Shown: in pieces, positions 1-4,696 of the stretch | How the letters are laid out: each line of letters begins with the position of its first letter | How positions within the stretch are numbered: position 1 is the first letter of the stretch | Notes under the pieces: model-generated | Told to the model about the DNA's origin: nothing | Databases searched by the model: none | Seen by the model: the letters and a program-made list of their open reading frames with translations, nothing else | Made by a program: the position numbers and the translations under genes | Source of the DNA: an uncultured Erythrobacter sp. | GTDB taxonomy: Bacteria > Pseudomonadota > Alphaproteobacteria > Sphingomonadales > Sphingomonadaceae | DNA length: 5,140 nt | Assembly (NCBI GenBank): GCA_947258465.1 | Contig: CAMYIQ010000040.1 | Coordinates: 1 to 5,140, forward strand | Direction of reading: 5' to 3'

Positions 1-672
1 CGACAACGCGCCCTTGTCGAGGCGCATGATCAGCGAGTCGGGCACTTTCCGCAGCAGGTGAACATCGTGAGTCGCCACCACCACGGTCGTGCCGAGACGG
101 TTGAGCGCCTCGAACAGGCGAATGAGCTTCAGTGCCATTTCGGGATCGACATTGCCTGTCGGCTCGTCGGCCACGAGCATGTCGGGCCGCCCGATCACCG
201 CGCGGGCGATGGCGACGCGTTGCTGCTCGCCGCCCGATAGCGTTGCCGGACGGGCATCGGCGCGGTTGGCAAGCCCCACCCAGTCGAGCATGTCGGATAC
301 CGGCCCCTGCAAATCCGCTTCGCGGACGCCCGACACGCGGAGCGGCAGCGCGATGTTGTCGAAGGCCGAGAGATGATCGACCAGGCGGAAATCCTGGAAA
401 ACCACGCCCATCCGCCTGCGATAGGCGGGCAAGCGCTCGCGCGGCAGGGTGATGACATCGGTCCCGAACAGACGGATCGCGCCGCGCGACGGGCGCTGGG
501 CGAGATAGAGCAGCTTGAGCAGCGAGGTCTTGCCCGCACCGCTGGCCCCGGTGAGGAAATAGAATCGCCCCGGATAGAGCGTGAAGGAGACGTTGGAGAG
601 CACCTCGCGATCGGTGCCGTAACGCAGCCCGACATTGTCGAACTGGACGACCTCGCCCTCGGACCCGCTCAT
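1..672 (-). CDS. ftsE: Cell division ATP-binding protein FtsE (C-terminus cut by window edge)
   Basis: ABC-type ATPase that partners the membrane protein FtsX. In the family, FtsEX acts at the division septum to control peptidoglycan hydrolysis. The reading frame stays open from ATG at 672 to base 1, giving 224 residues, about the usual full length of FtsE, so only a short tail should be missing. Visible motifs in order are Walker A GASGAGKT (42-49), the Q-loop in VVFQD (Gln93), the ABC signature LSGGEQQR (145-152), Walker B MLVADE (165-170) followed by PTGNVD, and the H-loop His202 in VVVATHD. The stretch LLKLLYLAQRPSRG with VFQDFRL is typical of FtsE rather than of LolD or MacB ATPases. The Shine-Dalgarno is weak, but no better in-frame start is seen. 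ftsX would be expected just beyond base 1, which cannot be seen. The gene is divergent from the zinc-ribbon gene at 828. Confidence 0.95.
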   Translation of the reverse strand, partial: MSGSEGEVVQFDNVGLRYGTDREVLSNVSFTLYPGRFYFLTGASGAGKTSLLKLLYLAQRPSRGAIRLFGTDVITLPRERLPAYRRRMGVVFQDFRLVDHLSAFDNIALPLRVSGVREADLQGPVSDMLDWVGLANRADARPATLSGGEQQRVAIARAVIGRPDMLVADEPTGNVDPEMALKLIRLFEALNRLGTTVVVATHDVHLLRKVPDSLIMRLDKGALS

Positions 673-827
673 TGCCCGGCCCGGTCGATCAAGAGGAAGA
701 AAGCGCCCGTCATTGTCGGAAACAGCCTATACCCGCGCTTGCATGTGGAAAAAAGGCGCCGTCACGGTTTGCGAACAGGGCAGTCGCTTGTCGTGATTCA
801 CGAGGCGGCCTAAGGCCTTGGGTCACC
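673..827. promoter_or_regulatory. Divergent intergenic region between ftsE and the zinc-ribbon gene
   Basis: These 155 bases separate two divergently transcribed genes and must carry the start signals of both unless the zinc-ribbon gene starts further upstream. On the minus strand there is a TATAGG hexamer (730-735) 17 bases after a T-run (753-758), a weak promoter candidate for ftsE. The plus strand shows no convincing -35/-10 pair. The palindrome AAGGCCTT lies at 813-820 just before the start at 828, and its AAGG is the only weak Shine-Dalgarno candidate there. An open frame reaches back to 672 on the plus strand, but its residues before 828 do not look like a protein domain. Confidence 0.4.
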
Positions 828-1664
828 ATGATCATAGCTTGCCCCGCTTGCTCGACGCGTTACGTCGTGCCCGACAGCGCCATCGGACTCGACGGGCGCA
901 CGGTGCGCTGCGCGAAATGCAAGCATAGCTGGTTCCAGGACGGCCCCGATGCCGAACGCCTGGCGGCGGTCGATACAGCACCCGTACCGCCACCACCACC
1001 GCATCCGTCTGCGGCGCAACCTGGGCCGGTCGAAAAGCCCACTGCCTCCGATCCGGCAGCCAAGCCGGGCTTTACATCTGACGATGCGGACAGCGGAAGA
1101 ACCGGCCGCGATGGGCCTGATTTCGACGAAACCGCACCACCCTATGGCGAGGTGCAGGAAGATCTCCCGCCGCCACCCCAGGCCGAAACCGAGCAAGGGC
1201 CTTCGCGCTTCGATCATTCACCCCCGTTCCGCCCGCGCCGGAACATCACCAAGCTATGGACCTGGGCCGCAGCCCTTTTCGCGGTGATCGCACTCGGCAC
1301 CGTAGTGGCGGTAAACTCTGTCGGCCTCCCCGAATGGGTGCCGGTGACGCGCCCCCTGTTCGGAGCCGCGCAACCCGATCTCGAACTGGCGTTCCCCGTG
1401 GACCAGCAGGAACGGCGCACACTGCCCAACGGGACCGAATTCTTCGGCGCGCGGATCGTCGTCAAAAATACCGCGCGAGAATCACGGCAGATCCCGCCAA
1501 TTCTGATCGTCCTGCGCGACCAGCGCGAGCGGCAGGTCTACAGTTGGGTCGTCCAGCCCCCCCAATCGAATCTGGCGCCGGGGGAAGAGCTGACCATCAA
1601 CGAAGCCGTCACCGATGTACCGAAATCGGCCGTGTTCGCAGATATCGGCTGGGCGCCGCGCTAG
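828..1664 (+). CDS. MJ0042-type zinc-ribbon, single-pass membrane protein with DUF3426-like C-terminal domain
   Basis: 278-residue protein of unknown exact function. The N-terminus is an MJ0042-type zinc ribbon with two CxxC pairs (Cys5/Cys8 and Cys28/Cys31), the last followed by the typical HSW. Residues about 45-140 are a low-complexity linker rich in Pro, Asp and Glu, including runs of five and four prolines. An Arg-Arg pair precedes one membrane helix at about 143-165. Residues about 180-278 form a domain of the DUF3426 type, with a KNTARESRQIPP segment, a tryptophan before PPQSNLAPGEE, and an ending in GWAPR. The likely topology is zinc ribbon in the cytoplasm and C-terminal domain in the periplasm. 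ATG at 828 was chosen because it places the first CxxC at residue 5, as is usual in this family. The 52 upstream in-frame codons show no domain. The family is often annotated only as zinc-ribbon domain protein. The divergent partner is ftsE. Confidence 0.88.
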   Translation: MIIACPACSTRYVVPDSAIGLDGRTVRCAKCKHSWFQDGPDAERLAAVDTAPVPPPPPHPSAAQPGPVEKPTASDPAAKPGFTSDDADSGRTGRDGPDFDETAPPYGEVQEDLPPPPQAETEQGPSRFDHSPPFRPRRNITKLWTWAAALFAVIALGTVVAVNSVGLPEWVPVTRPLFGAAQPDLELAFPVDQQERRTLPNGTEFFGARIVVKNTARESRQIPPILIVLRDQRERQVYSWVVQPPQSNLAPGEELTINEAVTDVPKSAVFADIGWAPR

Positions 1665-1700
1665 CTTTCGAATTCGGGCAACAAAGGTGCTTGCGGGGGC

Positions 1701-1740
1701 GCAGCCTCGCTGCTAGTGGCGCGCTCCTACCGGCGGGAGC
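1701..1740 (+). terminator. Two small hairpins after the zinc-ribbon gene; weak terminator candidate
   Basis: GCAGC/GCTGC with a 3-base loop lies at 1701-1713, and GCTCC/GGAGC with an 8-base loop at 1723-1740. Both sit between the stop at 1664 and the tRNA at 1775. Neither is followed by a T-run, so intrinsic termination is not well supported. Confidence 0.2.
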
Positions 1741-1774
1741 ATCCAACAGGATTCGCTCCCGATGCAGACTGTGT

Positions 1775-1862
1775 GCGGTCGTGGCGGAACTGGTAGACGC
1801 GCAACGTTGAGGTCGTTGTGGGTGAATAACCCGTGGAAGTTCGAGTCTTCTCGACCGCACCA
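1775..1862 (+). tRNA. tRNA-Leu, anticodon GAG, CCA encoded
   Basis: A complete class II tRNA of 88 bases. The acceptor stem is GCGGTCG (1775-1781) pairing with CGACCGC (1852-1858), followed by discriminator A1859 and an encoded CCA (1860-1862). The D-stem is GCG/CGC (1784-1786 and 1798-1800) with the conserved GG in its loop. The anticodon stem CAACG/CGTTG holds the loop TTGAGGT, so the anticodon is GAG (1809-1811), reading CUC and CUU leucine codons. The long variable arm GGGT/ACCC (1820-1832) is typical of leucine and serine tRNAs. The T-stem is GGAAG/CTTCT with loop TTCGAGT. All arms are intact and no intron is present. Confidence 0.98.
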
Positions 1863-1864
1863 AT

Positions 1865-1901
1865 TCCCTGAAATCGAAGAGATGGCCCAAGGCTTCAGGG
1901 A
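1865..1901 (+). terminator. Inverted repeat directly after the tRNA; possible terminator or processing hairpin
   Basis: TCCCTGAA (1865-1872) is a perfect complement of TTCAGGGA (1894-1901), leaving a 21-base loop. It begins three bases after the tRNA CCA end, a usual place for a terminator of a monocistronic tRNA. No T-run follows, so it may instead guide 3' end processing or be fortuitous. Confidence 0.35.
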
Positions 1902-1988
1902 GCGCGCGGTCTTCGGCCCCGCCCTTCGGATCGCATTGGATAATGTATCGGAACGCTCGCGATGGCGGTCGCTCGTCGCCCGGCCGAC

Positions 1989-2004
1989 AGGGCCTGAGGG
2001 CCTT
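1989..2004 (-). terminator. Short GC-rich hairpin downstream of the MarR gene; weak terminator candidate
   Basis: AGGGCC, a TGAG loop and GGCCTT form a 6-pair stem with one wobble. It lies about 30 bases beyond the stop codon of the minus-strand MarR gene. There is no T-run on either strand. The rest of 1863-2034 shows no gene. Confidence 0.2.
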
Positions 2005-2034
2005 GGCCGCCTCATGTCTGAGCCCCTCGCACCC

Positions 2035-2472
2035 TCATCCGGGTTTCTCCCGCAAGCTTTCGATCATGGTGTTCATATGACCGAGCGCCTCTGCGGCATC
2101 GGCCTCCCCTAATCCTGCCAGTGCCATTTGGTTGACCGAATGCGCCGCCTGTTTTGCCGGCTGCTCGAGAGAACGCGCTTTGTCGGTCAACCAGACAAGC
2201 TGCGCGCGCCGGTCTTGCGGATGCGGCGTCCGCTCGATCAGCCCGTCCCGCTTCATCCGCGCGAGCGTGTTGGCCATGGTCGCCTGCTCGACATCGAGGC
2301 GATCGGTAAGCTCTGCCTGGGTCAGACCATCGCCTTCCCAAAGTTCCAAAAGCGTCATGAATTGCGCCGGGGCGAGTCCCAGAGGCGCGATGCGGGCGTG
2401 CAGATGCTGGGCAAACAACCGCGCCAGCCGGTTGGTGACAAAGCCCATGGAGGCGTTTTTTTCGAATGGCAT
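2035..2472 (-). CDS. MarR/SlyA-family transcriptional regulator
   Basis: 145-residue winged-helix repressor of usual MarR length. The N-terminal helix (MGFVTNRLARLFAQHLHARI) begins the dimerisation part. Residues about 35-49 (PAQFMTLLELWEGDG) lead into the helix-turn-helix at about 50-74 (LTQAELTDRLDVEQATMANT, then LARMKRDG). The wing follows, with the family's DRR signature at 87-89 in PHPQDRRAQ. The C-terminal helices complete the dimer interface. The protein has no cysteine, so it is not a thiol-switch regulator of the OhrR type; a small-molecule ligand is more likely. ATG at 2472 was chosen because AAGG lies 9 bases upstream. An in-frame ATG at 2493 has no Shine-Dalgarno and lies inside an operator-like palindrome. 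The gene is divergent from the pair at 2546-3168, with twin palindromes between them, which argues for repression of both sides. Confidence 0.92.
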   Translation of the reverse strand: MPFEKNASMGFVTNRLARLFAQHLHARIAPLGLAPAQFMTLLELWEGDGLTQAELTDRLDVEQATMANTLARMKRDGLIERTPHPQDRRAQLVWLTDKARSLEQPAKQAAHSVNQMALAGLGEADAAEALGHMNTMIESLREKPG

Positions 2473-2481
2473 CGCGGGACC

Positions 2482-2510
2482 TTGAGTATCCATAGCATGC
2501 TGTGTATATG
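2482..2510 (+). promoter_or_regulatory. Candidate sigma70 promoter for the 2546-3168 gene pair
   Basis: TTGAGT (2482-2487) and TATATG (2505-2510) are separated by exactly 17 bases and point toward the plus-strand genes. Transcription would start near 2517, giving a leader of about 29 bases before the ATG at 2546. One palindrome lies in the spacer and a second covers the expected start point, so a bound repressor would block RNA polymerase. This is inferred from sequence only. No equally good promoter was seen on the minus strand, where TATACA (2508-2503) lacks a good -35. Confidence 0.55.
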
Positions 2511-2525
2511 AGGATAGCATGCTAT
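2492..2525. promoter_or_regulatory. Twin palindromic operators for the MarR/SlyA regulator
   Basis: ATAGCATGCT (2492-2501) and the perfect 12-base palindrome ATAGCATGCTAT (2514-2525) share the core AGCATGCT. Their centres are 22 bp apart, about two helical turns, so two dimers could bind the same face of the DNA. The core closely resembles the known SlyA consensus TTAGCAAGCTAA. The sites lie between the divergent MarR gene and its plus-strand neighbours and flank the candidate -10 at 2505-2510. The binding protein is inferred to be the adjacent MarR product. Confidence 0.7.
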
Positions 2526-2531
2526 GTAGAT

Positions 2532-2540
2532 GGAAGGAAG
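2532..2540 (+). promoter_or_regulatory. Ribosome binding site of the 53-residue gene
   Basis: GGAAGGAAG lies within the region just upstream of ATG 2546, with a spacing of 5-9 bases depending on which purine block is used. It decides the start of the small gene over the earlier in-frame ATG at 2519, which lies inside the second palindrome. Confidence 0.6.
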
Positions 2541-2545
2541 ATCCG

Positions 2546-2707
2546 ATGAAGCATCTTACCGCATTCGCCATCCGGGAAAGCGCGCTGGCCCTCGCCGCCG
2601 CTGCGACGCAAAAGGACGAGCGCAAGATCGTGCCGGTGGTCGAAGGCCCCGGATATCGCCGCGCGATCCACACCGATGCGCCGCTCGCAACGGGATCGGG
2701 ACAGTGA
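2546..2707 (+). CDS. Small protein of unknown function, first gene of MarR-controlled pair
   Basis: 53-residue protein that I do not recognise. It starts MKHLTAFAIRESALALAAAA and continues with a charged middle (TQKDERKIVPVVEGPGYRR) and a short tail ending LATGSGQ. The alanine-rich N-terminal half interrupted by Arg-Glu is more like an amphipathic helix than a membrane segment or a clear signal peptide. It has no cysteine or histidine cluster. Support for it being real is a strong Shine-Dalgarno, position directly behind the operator-controlled promoter, and a stop (TGA 2705-2707) that overlaps a GTG start option of the next gene. It could instead be a leader reading frame whose translation aids the downstream membrane protein. 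No function is assigned. Confidence 0.6.
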   Translation: MKHLTAFAIRESALALAAAATQKDERKIVPVVEGPGYRRAIHTDAPLATGSGQ

Positions 2708-2709
2708 AA

Positions 2710-3168
2710 ATGAAGAAGACCGTCCATCCTCTCGCCGGTGGGGTTGCGATCCTCATGATCGCAACCTTCTGGCTCTCTACCGCAATCTCCGAACTCTCGG
2801 GCTCGAAACCTTTCGTGGTTTTCGTCAAGACACTCATCCCGTGGGGGTTCATCATTCTCATTCCCGCTTTGGCGGCAGTCGGTGGAACCGGCTTCACACT
2901 CTCCGGCGGGCGATCGGGCGGTCTCCTCGGCAAGAAGCGCAAGCGGATGCCGATCATTGCCGCCAACGGCGTTCTGATCCTCATCCCTTCGGCGCTGTTT
3001 CTGGCGGCCAAGGCGAAAGCCGGCGATTTCGATGCAACATTCTATGCCGTACAGATGGTCGAACTCGCCGCAGGCGCGGTCAATCTCTGGCTTCTGACGA
3101 AGAACGCGCTGGACGGGCGCAAGCTAACCGCCCGCCGTCGCTGGGCAGCCAGGCGCGAGGTTTCGTAA
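2710..3168 (+). CDS. Conserved-looking four-helix inner-membrane protein, function unknown
   Basis: 152-residue protein with four predicted membrane helices at about 8-27, 36-58, 81-99 and 111-130. A basic cytoplasmic loop (KKRKR at 75-79) lies between helices 2 and 3, and an Arg/Lys-rich C-terminal tail (RKLTARRRWAARR) is also probably cytoplasmic. By the positive-inside rule both termini face the cytoplasm. Acidic residues at membrane edges (Glu28 and Glu118) and the PWGF and IAANG stretches are the most distinctive features. ATG 2710 was chosen, with GGGA 8 bases upstream; GTG 2704 in the same frame is an alternative that overlaps the stop of the preceding gene as GTGA. Either way the two genes are translationally coupled. 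The neighbouring MarR protein suggests a response to a small molecule, so a transport or redox role is possible but unproven. Confidence 0.82.
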   Translation: MKKTVHPLAGGVAILMIATFWLSTAISELSGSKPFVVFVKTLIPWGFIILIPALAAVGGTGFTLSGGRSGGLLGKKRKRMPIIAANGVLILIPSALFLAAKAKAGDFDATFYAVQMVELAAGAVNLWLLTKNALDGRKLTARRRWAARREVS

Positions 3169-3565
3169 CATCTTGGGGGCAGGAGAAATGTAGCTTTATC
3201 TGTGTGCGGTCCGCAACGGGATCGCCTGGTCCCGCCCTCGCGATCATCCCGAAACGCGTCCGCATGAAGTGGCGAGCGGATGTCCTGCGGTCGATCTTCG
3301 AACAAATTTTTGAGGGATGCGCCCCGGCCCATCGTATTGCCTGACAGGATGTTCTCGACCTCGTGAGACAGAACAGGGGAAAATTATGCCGACAGGCCAG
3401 GAAGCGAAGAGGCCCATCCCCTGTCGCGCGGCCCGACGGTCTCATGCCCTTGGCGGTTTTCCCGGTCTGGCGCGTTGCAGCCATTATCGAGTCATCGCAG
3501 GAGCCAGGCGTGCATCGTTCGCTTGGCCCCGTTTGAGAAATCATGTCGAAGGAAGGTGAACCAGC
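3169..3565. other. About 400 bases without a convincing gene; inverted repeats and one doubtful small frame
   Basis: No frame here reads as a recognisable protein. The start of the gap has GCGGTCCGC (3206-3214) and a hairpin CGGGAT/GTCCCG (3217-3234), a weak terminator candidate for the preceding gene pair. An AT-richer patch (3301-3311) is followed by CCTGACAGG (3340-3348) and further inverted repeats at 3350-3424. A 57-codon frame at 3386-3559 has AGGGGA 5 bases before its ATG, but it is Arg-rich, has low GC at third codon positions compared with neighbours, and shows no domain. The gap most likely holds the promoter and leader of the DUF305 gene. I could not fix a -35/-10 pair; TTGAGG (3310-3315) with GTATTG (3334-3339) is the nearest candidate. 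Confidence 0.5.
3350..3424 (+). promoter_or_regulatory. Two overlapping inverted repeats, possible leader RNA switch or operator
   Basis: TGTTCT (3350-3355) pairs with AGAACA (3370-3375) across 14 bases. ACAGGGGA (3373-3380) pairs with TCCCCTGT (3417-3424) across 36 bases. The two share bases 3373-3375, so the hairpins cannot both form completely. The second stem would bury the Shine-Dalgarno AGGGGA that precedes ATG 3386. The first repeat could equally be a DNA operator. Stem lengths are short, so chance is possible. Confidence 0.25.
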
Positions 3566-4093
3566 ATGACCGAAGTTCCATCCCATTCCGAAACGGCAAG
3601 GGGCGGCAATTATTGGCGGTTCATGGCCATGGTGTCGACTTCCACCGTGATCATGTTCTTTCTGATGTATGCCAACACCTACGACATGGACGATGTCTTC
3701 TGGAGCGAAACCCGCTTCTGGATGATGTTCGTGATGGGCGCGATGATGATGGTCGTCATGCTACTCTTCATGTGGGGCATGTATAAGGACCGAACCAAGA
3801 ACCTCGCCATTCTGGGTGTCGGCGCCTTGGTTTTCGCGCTCGCCTTGTGGCTCGTGCGCAGCCAGACGACTGTCGATGACACCGAGTATATGGCGGCGAT
3901 GATCCCGCACCACTCGATCGCAATCATGACGAGCGAAAGGGCCAGCCTGAAGGACCCCCGCGTGCGCGAACTCGCTCAGGCCATCATCGTCGCGCAGCGC
4001 CGCGAGATCGCCGAGATGAAATATCTGATCGACGACATCGAACGGAACGGACCGAGGACCTCAGAACGCCTGCCCGAGGAGATGCAGCAATGA
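3566..4093 (+). CDS. DUF305 domain protein with methionine-rich three-helix membrane anchor
   Basis: 175-residue protein. Three membrane helices lie at about 19-37, 51-72 and 79-97. The DUF305 domain follows at about 105-160, with the hallmark MIPHH (His115-His116) and then REIAEMK at 146-152, as in this ferritin-like helical family. Characterised DUF305 proteins include copper-binding CopM of cyanobacteria, and many relatives lie in metal-resistance clusters. Twenty of the 175 residues are methionine, nine of them within residues 53-72, which is striking for a possible copper-handling membrane segment. The DUF305 part is probably periplasmic, which needs the N-terminus to be cytoplasmic. The start is supported by GGAAGGTG (3551-3558), 7 bases before ATG. 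The stop overlaps the start of the next gene by ATGA, so the two are coupled. The exact role is inferred, not shown. Confidence 0.9.
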   Translation: MTEVPSHSETARGGNYWRFMAMVSTSTVIMFFLMYANTYDMDDVFWSETRFWMMFVMGAMMMVVMLLFMWGMYKDRTKNLAILGVGALVFALALWLVRSQTTVDDTEYMAAMIPHHSIAIMTSERASLKDPRVRELAQAIIVAQRREIAEMKYLIDDIERNGPRTSERLPEEMQQ

Positions 4094-4578
4094 ACCGGAT
4101 CGCATTCATCGCATTGGCTGCGGTACCGCTGGCGGCCTGCAATTCGAATACCGCCATTGGAAATGACCGGGAGGCCCGGCTCGATCCACCGCCGAGCGCG
4201 GCTCCGATCGAGAACGCGGCCAGCGCGCTTGCGAATCTCAACCCAGGGCTGATGCTTCCCGAGACGATGAGCGATGCGGACCTCGCCGCTCTCGGAGCCG
4301 AGAATGCCTGCCAGTTCCGCCTGACCGAAGTCGCCTTCCCCTCTTTCGTCCATGATGGCGACGGGCAGGGCGCGATCAAGATCAACGGCAAGCTCATCCC
4401 GGTGATGTCGAACGGTCCCGGCAGCTATGCCAGCGGAGAGCTTCGCATCCGCACGCGCCCGCTCGACGATCGGGGAACCGCTGGCCTCCAAATGCAGGAA
4501 ATGATCGTCGTCGCCCCGCGAGCGAAGGACGAGTTCGGCTTCTGGGGCTACACGACCTGCGCCAGTGCCGAGACCTAG
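4090..4578 (+). CDS. Small lipoprotein of unknown function, coupled to the DUF305 gene
   Basis: 162-residue protein with a lipoprotein signal peptide: MNR, a hydrophobic stretch, and the lipobox LAAC with Cys17 as the acylated residue. The following residue is Asn, not Asp, so sorting to the outer membrane is likely by the usual Lol rule. Residues 18-60 are a Pro/Ala-rich linker. The rest (about 61-162) looks like a small beta-rich periplasmic domain, with GDGQGAIKINGKLIPV, a GSYASGELRIRTRPL segment and a WGYTTCAS end. Two further cysteines, Cys74 and Cys157, could form a disulfide tying both ends of that domain together. I do not assign a family. The ATGA overlap with the DUF305 gene implies translational coupling and a shared envelope process. 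Confidence 0.85.
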   Translation: MNRIAFIALAAVPLAACNSNTAIGNDREARLDPPPSAAPIENAASALANLNPGLMLPETMSDADLAALGAENACQFRLTEVAFPSFVHDGDGQGAIKINGKLIPVMSNGPGSYASGELRIRTRPLDDRGTAGLQMQEMIVVAPRAKDEFGFWGYTTCASAET

Positions 4579-4582
4579 CCCA

Positions 4583-4596
4583 CGCCCAGGAGGGCG
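4583..4596 (+). terminator. Short hairpin after the lipoprotein gene; weak terminator candidate
   Basis: CGCCC, an AGGA loop and GGGCG form a five-pair stem four bases after the lipoprotein stop codon. There is no T-run. It may reduce read-through into the downstream SDR-like gene but is not a standard intrinsic terminator. Confidence 0.2.
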
Positions 4597-4696
4597 CTGG
4601 CATCCGTCGGCACTCGCCTGACAGCATCCATGCACATCCGCCTCGATCGCGCGCTGCCGACCGCAGGACGGAGCAGAGACAAGGGAAGGTTAGCCA

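Noticed and set aside
672..827. Upstream extension of the zinc-ribbon gene to ATG 672
   Set aside because: The extra 52 residues show no domain and would overlap the ftsE start; the family starts a few residues before the first CxxC, which fits ATG 828.
1723..1740. GCTCC/GGAGC hairpin as a strong intrinsic terminator
   Set aside because: There is no T-run after the stem, so it is kept only as a weak candidate.
1713..2015. Minus-strand frame of 100 codons containing GREDSNFHGLFTHNDLNVA
   Set aside because: It is antisense to tRNA-Leu. This peptide pattern is the well-known spurious translation of the reverse strand of tRNA-Leu genes.
2473..2727. Upstream extension of the MarR gene to 2727
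   Set aside because: It would run through the operator-like palindromes and both coupled plus-strand starts; the MarR fold begins after residue Met 2472, which has its own Shine-Dalgarno.
2676..3344. Plus-strand frame of 222 codons overlapping the four-helix protein
   Set aside because: Arg/His/Ser-rich with no hydrophobic or domain pattern; it is a shadow of the real membrane-protein frame in a GC-rich genome.
3976..4635. Minus-strand frame of 219 codons opposite the DUF305 and lipoprotein genes
   Set aside because: The plus strand here has a DUF305 motif, a lipobox and an ATGA overlap; the minus frame shows no domain and no ribosome site of note.
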